64,000 nucleotides of DNA from Ooceraea biroi. Taxonomy: Eukaryota; Arthropoda; Insecta; Hymenoptera; Formicidae. Both the position numbers and the translations under genes were made by a program. Below are positions 23,060 to 36,240 of the stretch, piece by piece. Position 1 is the first letter of the stretch; every line of letters starts with the position of its first letter. The notes beneath the pieces are model-generated. The model had not been told where the DNA came from and did no database searches. It was given only the letters and a program-made list of their open reading frames with translations. The DNA is taken from positions 5,270,001 through 5,334,000 of the forward strand of contig NC_039509.1 in NCBI RefSeq assembly GCF_003672135.1, in the 5' to 3' direction.

Positions 23060-26000
23060 ATGCAACCGCAGCAGGAGCAACAATGCGAAATTGCAAATAA
23101 CTATTGTTACCAGCAATGGTCAGCGCATGATCATCACAATAATCATCATAGTAATTATCATCATCATCACCATCATCATCACCATCATCATCTCCATCAG
23201 CTTCACCAGCATCAGCAATTGTCCGCTGCACCATCGCCAATGCAACAAATGGAAGGTAAACTTCTTTACTTCACTTCAAAAATGCTCGAAACTTTTAAAT
23301 ATACGTACGTTTAAAAAAATCACATGGTCCTGCTGCTGTCAATTGTTACGCGATATTGAATTGTGCATTAAATTTTATTTACATTGACAGACTATAAGAA
23401 CACGATGATTATTTATTATATTAAACGAAATTCTAATAAATTTCTGGAAAAAGTTCCGTTTCATTTATATTAAATTTAAGAGGTAAAATTCAGGTTCTTA
23501 TACAATATTATATAATATAATACGCTAATTATAAAAGCGGTGAGATTTTCATTTGTTACCACATTAATATTCAAAGACTGAAAGAAATTAAATATCCTTG
23601 TAACAGTCAACATTAACAATCCGAATCTGAAGAAAATCTAAAATCTAAAGCAGGACCGAGATATTTGAATACTGTACATTCATATAAAATAATTTATATA
23701 AAATGTGGTTATTAAATTTCTTATTAAAAATCTTGATTTGAAGTTATAATTGAGAGACTTGAAAAGATTGAAAAGTGACGATAAAGAATGATATCTGTCA
23801 ATATTAAATTTTCCTTAAAGCAGAATCAATTTGAATCAATTCGAAATCTTTGAGAGTTTGGCGAGAAATATCCTATATAAAACGTAATTTTCCATCTTCT
23901 TTGAAAATTTGATGCCTGAATCGATTATTACAATTGGACTTATTATGAAACATTATTGTTTCAGCCTGCTTGCAAAGTGCCGGAAGAATGAAGCAATCGC
24001 GCTGTCCGAATTTGTCGAAAATCACTTTGCCAACCCACATGGCAAATCCAATCTCTTCGGCAGCCGAAGTAGAGTCTCGCAATGATAATAACAACAATAA
24101 TCATCATCATGGTGATAATAATCAGCACATAAGCGACGATGGTGCGTCTTCCATCAAAGAGTTAAACATCAAGCGACCGCTCCATCCGGCGTTAGTTGGC
24201 GCCGATGCCGCTCTCGAGGCAAAATCATTATGGGAGGAATTTCATCAGCTGGGTACCGAGATGATTGTTACGAAGGCTGGAAGGAGAATGTTTCCTACGT
24301 TCCAGGTAAATTGATACTTCCTTATATAGGTAAAATTATTTCCTACATAAAATTGTTTACCTTTTTTAAATAAAAGTTCTTTTATTCGTAGATGGGCTTT
24401 GTCATGATATTTTTCTATTATAAATTATAGTTTAAGTTATTAGATTTCAAAAAATAGATCGTAATACAACGTGAAAATAAATGCCGGAAATTTTGATAAT
24501 CGATAGTGTCGACTATTCGGCTTGGACCCCAACACGGAGTATCTGATGGTAATGGACTTTGTTCCATGCGACGATAAGAGGTATCGATATGCGTTTCATA
24601 GCAGCGCCTGGGTTGTGGCGGGTCGCGCGGATCCTGTATCACCTCCCAGGATCCACGTACATCCTGACAGCCCTGCGAGCGGTGCTCATTGGATGAAACA
24701 ACCAATCTCCTTCGATAAATTGAAACTGACGAACAATCAGCTTGACGATAATGGACACGTAAGTCGCTACATTTTGTTTTGCCTCTACTGAATTTGATTT
24801 TTGATATTGTACAATTGTGGAATACGAGAAAAGAAATATTTAAAAAAGAAGCATTTTATATTAGTATATTTTATATTAATATAATTTTATATTAATAAAC
24901 AGCGAATCTTTTAATTAGCAACATAAAACTCATTCCGTCGGTGTTGCTCCGCGCTGAGATTCAAGTGTGTAGTAAAATAAATTAATTTCACTTTCTCTTT
25001 ATTTGTGGAACTAAAATTTGTTAAAGCATTTATATATAATTGATTAATAGAAATGTTAATTATACAATAAATGACGAATTGCAAATAAAAAATGAGAATA
25101 TATTTGCTAATCCAACATATTTTGCTGCATAAAACTATAACTACGTATTATTTTGCCAATGTCCGATTCACTGAAATTTTTCCTACGTGGCCGTTGCGTG
25201 TCAGTTGTTTTGTAAAATACACCTACATAATAAAATAGGATAAGTGGTGAGAGATTTCCTCCACGTGTTTGTCATTTACGGACGAGTTCGCCTTAATTGA
25301 CCTGAGATACGAGCCTGTCAACCGCAAGAAATTACGAAGAACGTAGGAAGGAATAGTATGTTGCAACGTAGTGATGTTTTCATGGGGATTATTCGTCATT
25401 TAAAGATTTAAATTCGTCAGTTGTAAATTAGTCACTGCATATCTCGCCGCTTTCCTTCTTCATTAAAGAACATGCATATTAATTGTCCTAAAATAATTAA
25501 CGATTGTCTTAGAATATAATTAATATAATTGAATCTCTCCGTGTGCATGTATATGTGTATTCGCGCGCGTCTGCCTGTATATGTGTGTGAAACGTGCTAA
25601 AAATGTTTAATGACATTTTCTAGCCGCAAATTTTTAATCAAATAAAGTGCCTTCCTCTTTTTCCTCTTTATTTTTCTCTTTATTTCCTCTAAATTAAATA
25701 AAAATCTCTTCCTTCTAAATTAAATAAAAACAAATATTTGGTAACAATTTATGACAATTGATATTATTCTTTTATGCAGAGATTTGTTTTTCCTTTACAA
25801 GCTTTTACAGTTTTATTAATCAAACTCCTAAATTAAGAAAAGGACAAAATATCAGATATACAATCCTGAATTTTCTTCAGAGAAAAGTAAAATAATTTTA
25901 ATTTAAGACATTTTTTTCTATGATTTTCTTTTGTGATTATGTAATGTTACTTTCAAACTACGAAATATAACATATTATTTGATTGGGCAATCAAAACGTA

Positions 26001-29000
26001 ACATCCGCAGCAAGAAAATGATGCTCCGCATTTAGTGTGTGATTGGAAGGGTTGCATTAATTACTTCGTTTCAGAGAAATTTAGACAGATTTATTAAATA
26101 AAAGACGCTTATATCACAGTAAAGGAAAAAGACCTATCAAATTGCTTCGCAAGATCTCACGTTGTCTACTCGATTAAAAATGCCCCACTAAAATTTAACT
26201 GGAAAGTTCGATCCCATTGGGATCTGCATTCACCAGACATTGCCTCTTCCGACTACCATCTGTTTCAGTTACTGCAACATGCTTTGAATGACATATATAT
26301 TTCCGAACGTTAGACAACATACGGAAACAACTTTACCTCGTCCAGGTCATCAAGCTTCTATATGAATACGAATTCATAAATTGCACTACTGATAAATGAC
26401 AATATTAATTATTTTGATAACTGGAATTGGTTGTTATTTCGAAAAAAATAAAAAATAAAATAAAAGATAATTCCATACAATTCCATAAAAAATCTTCGAT
26501 AAAAATCCTGATACTAAAAGCTAGAATATATCTTGGAATGTATCACAAAATCTTGCTCTTAAAATTACTACTGGTAGTTTTGAGATATTCTGTATAATTG
26601 GAGCAATTTCCCAAGTGACAAATGACAATGTCACAATTTTTATAGAAAATTAGTTTGCATGTGTTATACTTAACACTTTTACTTTTTTTACATTTTTAAA
26701 AAATGTTTAATAAATATTAATGCACAAAACGACGCATGCTCACACTATAACACAACTATATATTCAGAATCTGATTATTTCATTTTTCTAGCGAGATTTT
26801 GGAAATCAGTTTTTACCAAGTGTATTCGCAACAGTATCGCTGTTGTGTTTCAACTTCCTTCCAATTGTGCATCTGGTATCATTGAGCTCAAAATAATCTC
26901 TCCGCGGCCGTGCCAAATCTATCAAACCTGAGACTGCAAACACCAACACGATTACGATCGTGAAATGGATCGTTCAATATTGCAATATATCGGTATTGCG
27001 CACCGATGAACGCGTACATGAAACTATATTGCGCTTACATTACATGTATTGAGTCAGTCTAAAAGTTTCGATTTTTGCGTTTCAAATTTCACTTTATTGC
27101 ATTCAGTAGAAATAAATTATTCAACAATCAAGTAATCACCAGTAATCTATGACCATAGACAATGATGGTGATGGTTGAATAATTTGTTTCTACTGAAATT
27201 TAATGTAAAAATCGAATTGAACCTTTTGACTGATCCAGTACATCGGTAGCGATTTTACGAAGTAAAATGAATGAGAGCACAGATGCAATTCTCGAAGTAA
27301 TTTTGTAAAATATTACAATTTATTTCACGATAGAAAGAGTTTTGAGACAGAAAAGAACGAAAACTTATTCTTTCTGTCCTCCGTTCTTCGCTCGCGTTCC
27401 TCTTAAGAGTGTATTATTCACTTCTTCTGCAGAAGGACTTTTGACCTGTGACAAATGTTCGTTCTTTTTCGTGCTATGTAGAGTAGTTTGTCCCTTTAAT
27501 TGCGCACCAGAAAATGTGTCACCGGGCCGTGTAAAAAACCTGTAGGCAGGTCAGGAATGTGCTGAGGCTTATCTTTAATTGACGCGTTCGCTATCACAGG
27601 GCATTTCCAGATATTTGAAGATGACTGCCTTGAATATTTTAAACTATGAAGAGGAGTTTATATTTAGGAAGATAAATGAAATAAAGAAAGTGTATATGAA
27701 AATAAATTTTAAAAAAGAGGAAAAATGAAATTCCGATTTAATTTTTTTCAATTTACATGATATTAGAATTAGAACATAATAATAATTTGTATGATTATTT
27801 TAACGATGAATAAATATGAATACGTGAAATTCATAATGTGAGGAGCGCGACTCTCCTAGCAAATGCAAAATTCTGCGTTTAAAAATTAATTAAAAATTAA
27901 TACAAAGTTTTACGTCTGAATTCTGCCAAAAGAATCCGTACGGACCTTCCGATAATGCTAAACTTTATATTAATTCTTAAATCAAGGTATTACTGTTACA
28001 AGAAATCGCTGTGTTAAAGAAAGCTAACGGAAAATTGTTTGAAAAGATGTTAGAGTGCCAGTGAAATTATTGTTTCGTAGAAGTGACGTATCAATTTTCA
28101 GGCCACACACGAGTTTTCTTTTATTGTTGTGTAGAATGTGCATATATGTATATATACATGCTACATAGGCCTACTGACACACATGCCATTGTGGAGCATA
28201 TGTTCGTGATGGCTTGTGAATGCGCAGAGAAAAGGACGAAGGGTGTCGGATTGCGAGGTGGGGGTTACTTTTTACACTAATTAGTCACCGACTCTCTTCT
28301 GCCTGTCAAACATAGCGACTGTTCCCCTATAATGTTTTTTTCCTTCTACCGAATTTGAGCATCATGCGTCTTCATCTTTTATCTTTTCTTTTTCTTTCTC
28401 TTTCGATTTTTTTCTCTGTCCGTGTCATATGATGATTTTACCAAATTATGCCTACCGATCTCTGTTTCTTGTCTCTGTGAAAGGAATTTTCATTATTTTT
28501 ACGTTCGTCAAAATATTCATTTTTGGAATATATATTTATAATTAATAATATTTATAAATTAAAAATATTTATTCATCTTTTCATATCATTTTACAATATT
28601 TGCATCACAATACAATATTTGCAGTATTACGAAAGTAACATATTGCTGATTGCTCAGATAGATCTACTCTTGTATATGAATAGATCTGATCTATAGATCT
28701 GATCTATAGATCTGATCTATAGATGAGTGTATTGTAATATAAAAAATATGAATCGATAATGTATCCATTTACAACACTACCATGTGGAAAGACCTTTGAC
28801 GTTTGTGTGAAACAGGATAATGCGAGTGTAAATTGTGTATAATTCACTATTCAATAACAGTTATGCTAATTCACTTATGTTAGTAAAAGTTGCCAAAAGT
28901 TGCTTCAAAAACGTGCGAAAGAAAAGAATATTTTATACAAAATTAAAGCCAGCAAACAAATATCATGAAAAAACTCGCAAAAAATGCAATATTTGATGCG

Positions 29001-29851
29001 AACGCAAGCGATATGGATGATATCGATTTCTTATTTAATATTCTTAAACCCATCGATCGAGAAATGTTATGGAATCGGTCATTCATCAAGTTGGTGAATG
29101 CTAATATGAGACTCTCCGGCTATATTTACTGCTGCAACTGCAACATTTTGTAAACTTGATGACAAACGTTTTTAAATAAGTATTTCTGCCAAGCACGCAT
29201 TTCACAACACGATGAATGACAATGTGATTTATATATCGTCGGTTTAGGTATCTTTCGTGATATTCATGCTGCTTCTCTGTAATTTTCAACAAGAAACAAC
29301 TTTGATCTTTCTTTTCGATCTTTTTATTACAGATTATCCTAAACTCGATGCACCGTTATCAACCGCGCTGCCACGTGGTGGTCGCTCCATCGCCACCTGG
29401 TTCAGCGCCGGATCCCCACACGGAGAACTTTAAGACATTCTTCTTCGCCGAGACCAGATTCACCGCGGTGACTGCCTATCAGAACCACCGGATAACCCAA
29501 CTGAAGATCGCTAGTAACCCATTTGCTAAGGGTTTCCGGGATTGCGAGTCCGACGAGTGCGAAGGCGTGGCTATCGCCGGGGTGCAGAATCCTGCAAAGA
29601 GACCGTCTGCGGGAACTGGAAGCACCGGAAGCGTTTTGCCGTCCAGTTACAACACGGTACCGGCGACGATGCAGATTCCGAGCATATCCGCTCCTCAGGA
29701 GCATCATCAGTTCTATGGGGCAACCACCGCTGGTCACTGGACGCATTATCCAAGTCACCATGGGCAATCGTCGACGCACATTAATTCGATTCATTACCCG
29801 GTGCACACGCAGCATTCGCACTCGACTGCTTCTCTCTATGGATCTCGATAA
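23060..29851 (+). CDS. org-1: T-box transcription factor, TBX1/org-1 subfamily, 4 exons
   Basis: Exons 23060-23255, 23965-24305, 24507-24758 and 29333-29851 join in phase to 435 aa. The N-terminus is Gln/His-rich with a run of 11 His (CAT/CAC repeats about 23157-23192), then Asn/His-rich. The T-box spans about residues 149-333: LGTEMIVTKAGRRMFPTFQ, MDFVPCDDKRYRYAFHSSAW, HPDSPASGAHWMKQ, KLKLTNNQLDDNGHIILNSM, FAETRFTAVTAYQNHRITQL and KIASNPFAKGFRDC. These match TBX1/org-1 more closely than TBX20 (which has GTEMIITKSGRRMFP and YQNQLITKLKI) or other classes. About 100 residues follow the T-box, rich in Ser, His and Tyr. A DNA-binding developmental regulator (org-1 acts in visceral and alary muscle patterning in Drosophila). 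The exon 3 acceptor gives a Cys where relatives have Val. An upstream non-coding exon is possible. Confidence 0.92.
26008..26400 (+). pseudogene. Degenerate mariner transposase C-terminal fragment
   Basis: Within intron 3 of the T-box gene. Frame at about 26035-26064 reads CDWKGCINY, matching the mariner WDWKG segment. The frame at 26221-26292 reads DLHSPDIASSDYHLFQLLQ, matching the SPDLAPSDYHLF segment that carries the last catalytic Asp of the D,D(34)D triad. Stops and frame breaks follow immediately, and the N-terminal half is not recognisable. A dead copy. Confidence 0.8.
27049..27238. repeat. 190-bp mariner-like MITE with TA duplications
   Basis: Two arms of about 90 bp are imperfect reverse complements; shared motifs include (A/C)AGTAGAAA(T/C)AAATTATTCAAC, and the ends read TGAGTCAGTC / GACTGATCCAG. 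TA dinucleotides flank it at 27047-27048 and 27239-27240, as expected for Tc1/mariner insertion. Non-coding. Confidence 0.75.
28680..28724. repeat. 13-bp tandem repeat, self-complementary
   Basis: ATAGATCTGATCT occurs three times head to tail (28680-28718) plus a partial copy. Each unit carries AGATC/GATCT palindromic halves, so the block can form alternative hairpins. Located in T-box intron 3. Confidence 0.8.
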
Positions 29852-32800
29852 TTGCAACAACTTTCAACTTGCATCATCCTTCATTGATTTCTAGCTCGCA
29901 TGTTTGTGGGATTCCAGTATTTTCATATTCTGCTCTCTATTTTATTTTTCTTATTTTTGTCGATTACTATAATTGATCATTTCTGTTTTTCATCAATGGA
30001 GATTTAATATATTTTTGAGAAAGAGTTTTCTTTAAGAAAAATTTGGCTTTACATTCGTTTAAAACAAAAAAAGGATATAGTTACTTATAACTTATTATAA
30101 TTATATATTATTTATTAACTTTGCTTAATGCAATAATCAATGATTTATTATCAGGGGATTTCATCTAAAATACTTATCAAAATTTTGTATGTAAAATACG
30201 GAAATATTAAGTTTTGATTATTTTTACGAACATAAGGATTGTTCATGTTGATTTAAATGGCTCATAAAATTAATTTAACTTAACTTATATACACATGTAC
30301 GATTTTACATCATAATTTTGCATAAGAATGGTTTTTAGTCTGAGATTTTTTATTCTTCTCTTTTCTTATAAGATATAGAAGATATATAATTGATAATAAT
30401 TTACCGTGCTTAATATAGCGTAATAGCGTAACTTGTATTAAAGATCGTGTCAGTATTTGATTCTATGAATCGATTTAAATTATGTGCAATAAAAAAGTTT
30501 CTTAGTGATTTTCATATTTATATTATACTCGATGATAACTGGAAATAATATTTAATCATTGGAAAATCCGTAATATTAATTGACATTGCATATGCTTATT
30601 TATATTTGTGAAAGGAAAAAATATTTTTCTTTTACCTTTGTATTAAACGTGCAATATTGAGAATATCAGATCAAACAAGAAAATCAAAAGACAAGGAAAA
30701 TATATGTTTATAAAACATAATTAATGATATCAAACTGTTTATTCGCAAATGAATTACAATATCATTATCTGTGTAGAAATCTTTCTAAACGTTCGAAATT
30801 TTGAATTAACGAAAAGAGATAAATTGGCTGATCAAAGTTGCTAGTGAAGTTGCGGAAGACCGGGATAGTAAGTGCCTTTTGTAGGAGCAAAGTGCGTCTA
30901 TTTTTACTGAGTGTCTCAAATGCCGAACGAGCCTAAAACGTTCTCTCGAGCCAAGAGACGAGAAAGTAAACGCGCCGTGACACTCCATGAGAGTGCGCAG
31001 CTATTAAGTGCCATAATAAATTATGCCACAGAGTATCGTGCTTTGTTATGCCTTTAACTATTAAAGAGCTCTTATCCTTGTTCATTGTACGATAATGGTA
31101 CAAAGGCGTTTTGTAGCTAAACAGAAAATAAATATATAATGTAATTACTTCGTAAAATCATACGTAATTTCTTTTTTCCGAACCCAATCTTTTTTTTCTA
31201 CGAAATTGAACAATCTGGTATTCTACTTCAAAAGCGGTCTTATATACACACATGGGCGCGCGTTAATATATACACGTACGCTCCCTATGTACGATGCCTC
31301 CGCAGGCACACATATATACACATATACACATGTATATGTAGATATAGAATATATTTCTTATACACCAGATATATCGCCCGTACTTCATAAAAATATATTC
31401 TTAAAATTATTTGGAAATAGAAATCTTAATACCAAACGTCAAAATTATAGCAATTTCTTGATGGGATTTAAAATTGAATTAGCCTGTTAACTTCTTTCTC
31501 TCTGTGTTTTGACCAAAATCAAAGACGAAATATTTTTATTTTCAAATACTTTTAATCATTAATGTATGCATCGTTTTATTCCACAACTTTAAATCTTCTT
31601 TCAGGCAATTTCATGATGCGGTTCTCGTAGATTTTTCATCTTCCTAGGCGAAGAACTGCTTTAGTGAATTTTACAGGCTTCCAGCAAAGTGAAGTTCCTA
31701 TTATTAAAGGAATTTTTTTAGAGATTGGAATAAGTGATAATGTGATGGTATTAAATTGTGATAAGATATCCTAGGTAAGCTACACCAAGTTTTGTTTGCA
31801 AAACGGTCTGTAAAACACATGAAGCGTCATTTTCATGATTGCTTGATTATAAAGTACATCAATGTTCTGTTTTGCTTTTGGAAAACTGTGGTTTGACATA
31901 TCGCGACTATCAAAATGACAAACTAGCAGCGATGAAGAAAAATGGAAAGAAACCTAAACTCTGGGGAACGACAGACCGACGCGACGTTCACCGTGATTGA
32001 TGACTGTACGAAATACAACGCTCTGTGTAAACATTTTAAGTGTTGTCTTAATGACCGTCAGTGACTCTCTCAGCTAGTCTTTTGGCGTTCCGTATTTTTA
32101 AGAATGTCCCTGTTGCCCTAAAAGAGGAAATAAGAAGATATGAATTAAATATATTGAAGATATAAGTTAAATATTAAATATATAAAATATATAAAAATAT
32201 TTTTAATATTAAATATTAAATATATAAAATATATAAAAATATTTTTAATATTAAATATTAAATATATTAAATATACATATAAAATATATAAAATTATAAA
32301 AGTAATATGTAAGATTAAAAGAGTAAAATACAATTAAGTTGTAACGATAAATCGCAGAATAAAACATTTGATTCCTCTTACAATTAGATTAATCTATTTC
32401 ACTAAACAGGTCTTATCAGACTTTCGTTCAAATTCGTTACGAAAGAAGAGTATAATTGTAGGGCAAAATGTAAAGGACGTTTCGCCTCTTCAATGTTCTT
32501 CTGTCACTCCAATTTCAGAGCATTATAAAGCCACGAGACTCTCTGTCATCGGAGAAGCTGCGCTTATCGACGGTGCGTGACGGCACCGGCAATAAAACGT
32601 TAGTCTTATATTCTTTTATCTTCGCCGTAGGTGCTGCGGCTAACCAGAGTTAATCCGAAAGGTCAGCTGACACGGTGCCGTCGTTGGTGACACTTCTTCT
32701 AAGTTTATGCTTACAAGTCAAAGGTAACAGCCTTTCTTCTTCTCGCTTGATGTCAAAAAAAAAGAACGTTGTGTAAGTTAGTTCTTACACTCTTGTCTAG

Positions 32801-35400
32801 AAGTATTCTCACATATACATATATTCCTGCTTTGTGTTAAAAAAGAATTTATCAATAATTAGTTAACATACAGATTAAGCGTAACATTAATTAATATTGT
32901 TAATTACTTAATTAATTAATTACTAAATTAAAACTGTTAATAAAGCTATTGCAAAACTACTTCTTGTTGTTTTGTGACTATTATTGAGGAATTCCTGTAG
33001 ATCCCACAAAAGACTTAAAGACTTTCCACATTGTTATTTCATTTATTGATATCGATCTTATTGTCAATTATCAAATGCGACTGAGTTTAACAAGAAAGAC
33101 GTTGTGGACAGAAAAAATAAATTAACGAATCTCTTTTCTGGCGGTAGTTTGTTAATCGCGAATCAAAGACTGACAGATAAATCGCCCGACAGATGGGAGG
33201 AGAAAGGAGAAAGAAAAAGGGGAAGAAGAAAGATGCGGATGTACATTTATGTCCACAAGAGAAAGGTGCTAGTGTATCAGGGCTATGATGAACCTATCAT
33301 CGCTATACATCATGAGATTCTATACATTTCGGGGGTGCATTATAAAAAAATTATGTCACGGAAGATTTTATAGGTTTCGTGTTAATAATATAATGAAATT
33401 TTCTGAGGTCCAAAGAAATGTTACATTTTTCTAAATATAACAACGTAACAAAAGATAGCAATATTTTCCGTATTATACATAAATATTTAATTCTTGTACC
33501 TTCTGACGCTAATTATAAAATGTAGATATATAATTTTACTAAATTATTAGCCAATGACGATGTAACAAGAAATGATATTACAAGAAAAATTTCTTTAATT
33601 CTTTTTCTACAGCTATGTTTTGGAACTAAATGTATCCACTAAAAGTATAATTTAGAATAATATACAAAAAGGATAAATATATAATTGAAAAATACGTATA
33701 TTATTTGTTTTTATATTTCTTAAAATATATATATTACATGAACTTTTTTATAAAATTGCTATTACCAATATTATTATTTTAAAGCAATAATTTAATTATT
33801 TTTTCGGTTTTGCCATTGAACATGTGTTACTTTGGAAAGATCGGGAACTATTTTGACTCTCCAAAGAAGTTAACCGTGGCCAGATCTAAGGAAGCGACGC
33901 GGAGCGGTGATACAACGAGCAAAAGTTCATATCCTGCACACGAATACTGCCCCAATGACAGATTTACAGATTCCAGCCATCGCCATCGTCCTCTTTCACG
34001 ACGTGACTCTTAAAGCGGAAGGCGTGCTTCGTAAGAACAGCCGGAGTACATGTCAAATCGCACCTCGAATGTTTACGCTTTACGTCTACAACTTTTCGTC
34101 CCCCTCGACTGCCTGCCCCTTTCGCTTTTGCCGTCGCCATACCCATGCCTCGTCCTCTACCACTGCCATATTTTGACTTTCCTCCGTACTTCTGTGCGTT
34201 TTATGTGGTTATTTAAGTCTGCGAGACGTGGTGCGAATGATATTGCGGGTGAACGCTCCGCTACATGAGAAATCCTTGGTGTCGACCAAGATAAACACCT
34301 TGATAACATCCTCTTTTATTTCGCTTCGTTACCTTTGTTCCATTGCAATGATAGTTAAAGCATTTCTACGTTTTGGTATCGCTAATTTATCCCTCACACG
34401 AATATGGATGCACACGCGATATGTGTGTACGTGCATATGTATGATTAAGAAAGGGAAGGGAAGGAGAGAGGGGAGAGAGAGAATTCTTATTAAAATTTTT
34501 ATAGATTGAATGCCCGTTCATTCTCTAAGAAGAGAATCTTGATAGACTTGGAAGCTTCTGGAACTTATATTTAATTGGAAGGCGAAGTGCAATTGAAAAT
34601 AATTTCAATAATTCTTTAAACATTATAATCTTTTCGCGTTTGAACAAAAGTAGAACGCGGCTGAAGTAAAATAATTCGTTCTATTGTGGTACGATGTCTT
34701 AATTTAAATAGTACCAGGTAGCACGCAAAGGAAATTTTGAAAGTACGCAGTGAACACGATATAGTGAGCACGCCGCAATTATAAAGTCTGTCCAATGTTA
34801 TAACGGCAGAGAATTGTCCCTCTGTTTACGACATAATGTAAACTTCTTCTGGGTACTCATGGTAGCATCTGCTTTCGTGTGCTTTGCCTGCTTGGACAGT
34901 TTTCGCCTTTAACAATGAACATGTCTGCATTTATCTCCCACTGCGAGTTCTTATAAAGTTTAGTTAAATTAAAGTTCCACATTTATTTTAATATTATTGA
35001 CCGTTTGTAGATTATATTGAAGATTTGCGCAATATATTGCGTCAATCAAAAGTTCGTTGAAATATATTGCGCAACCTGAAAATATTGTATCGTCTGTGGA
35101 TATTATTGCGCAAATGTTAAATTATTATCTAAACGCAGAAAGTTTTCATAATCGTTTGGCTCACTAACTCTTAATTCGTTCAGAAAATATTCATGAGTAT
35201 ATCTTTGTCTTTCCATATATCATTTCTTCATCCACTTTCCTTTCTTTATTTATAACAAACTAAAGCAATGGCTACACAAGCTGCTTCGATATCACTTAAA
35301 ATTTTCGTCGAAATTAAATTATTGTTTTGAGAGTTACTATTGCACTGTCTAGAGAGAGAATGTCATTAATATTAGCAATATTGTGTAATAATATTCGTCT
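29852..35400. other. Downstream desert of the T-box gene, part 1
   Basis: The T-box 3' UTR followed by AT-rich non-coding DNA. Contains a 42-bp tandem repeat (32167-32265), a GC-richer patch at about 32480-32740 and another at 33810-34260, and a GA-rich run at about 34445-34485. No frame has family resemblance or adjacent splice logic. Given the neighbouring developmental regulator, enhancers are plausible but not demonstrable from this sequence. Confidence 0.45.
32167..32265. repeat. 42-bp AT-only tandem repeat
   Basis: A unit beginning TTAAATATTAAATATATAAA repeats at 32167-32208 and 32209-32250 with a partial third copy. It consists only of A and T. Confidence 0.8.
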
Positions 35401-35419
35401 AAGGGCTACTTTACAACTA

Positions 35420-36240
35420 TAGAGTTCGGTGGTCGCAGGAGCTTGAAGCTAAAGTCGGGAGTTGTCAAAACTTGATCAGATGTCCTGGCTTTATCAGCCA
35501 GGAATATTTGGTCAGGGAGTTCGTGTATCAACAGCATCCGGCTAACCGAAATACCTGTTTCCTACATGAAGGAGAATCAGGGAGGACCCCGCCTGGAGAT
35601 ATAGGATCGATTAGGTAATTAATCGAAAGCAGAATCGATTCCCGACTGCGGAAGCCCAGGTGCCCCAAGAGCGCCTATCTCCTGATCCCGCGGTCTGTCG
35701 GCAGAATCGGTCAGGATAAATCAACCTGCGGCTGCGGAGATCCATCTGAGAGCGCCCGGATGAAACCAAGAGCGCTTGTTTTTGGTACGGAGGAAGCACC
35801 TGGTGCTTCGGTTTCGAGGAGCAGTCTTGTCTGGATCAGGATCGGGATAGGACTGAATATCTTGGTTTGCTCTAGCTCTCTATTTATACTTGGAGCGACG
35901 GTCGAGTAGCGGATGTGGACGGTAAAAGGAGGAAGCATACGTGGAAGTTTTGTACTAAGCGCTGTCTTCACCTGGACGGATGGTCAGTCCATGATAGAAG
36001 TAGGGGGATGTATTTCGGAGGACCAGGACACATGTTCGCACCTGCAACATCCATGACAATGACAATAGGCTGCCTGAAAAATATAGATGAGGAATTCTTG
36101 ACAACTGAAGCTATATAGGTCCCTTCACCGCAAGGTGACTCTACGAAGGGGGAAAATCTACTAGTGCTTGAAAAAAGTGGACCTGCGATCCTGGTGGGGC
36201 TAGAATATTAAGCTCTCAACGTCGGCTAGCATTCGTAACT
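35420..36240 (-). repeat. Putative LTR-like or promoter-bearing repeat island
   Basis: A block of about 0.8 kb clearly richer in G+C than its flanks. On the minus strand it contains TATAAATA (35888-35881) followed about 34 nt later by Inr TCAGTC (35856-35851) and AGAC at about +28. Such a core promoter with no protein-coding frame downstream is typical of retrotransposon LTRs. I could not define terminal repeats or a target-site duplication, so a gene-associated or lncRNA promoter remains possible. Confidence 0.4.
35851..35888 (-). promoter_or_regulatory. TATA + Initiator core promoter
   Basis: Minus strand: TATAAATA starts at 35888 and the Inr TCAGTC has its A at 35854, 34 nt downstream, the normal TATA-to-start spacing. 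An AGAC tetranucleotide at +28 to +31 resembles the DPE. Sequence match only; activity unknown. Confidence 0.5.

Noticed and set aside
29402..29894. Frames overlapping T-box exon 4 on both strands
   Set aside because: Alternative frames of the GC-rich T-box exon; the T-box frame explains the region.
33810..34268. Small overlapping plus-strand frames
   Set aside because: Three frames overlap each other, none with family resemblance or splice partners; treated as a GC-richer non-coding patch.
35711..35971. 86-codon minus-strand frame across the orphan promoter
   Set aside because: It starts upstream of the predicted start site and spans the TATA box; no family resemblance.
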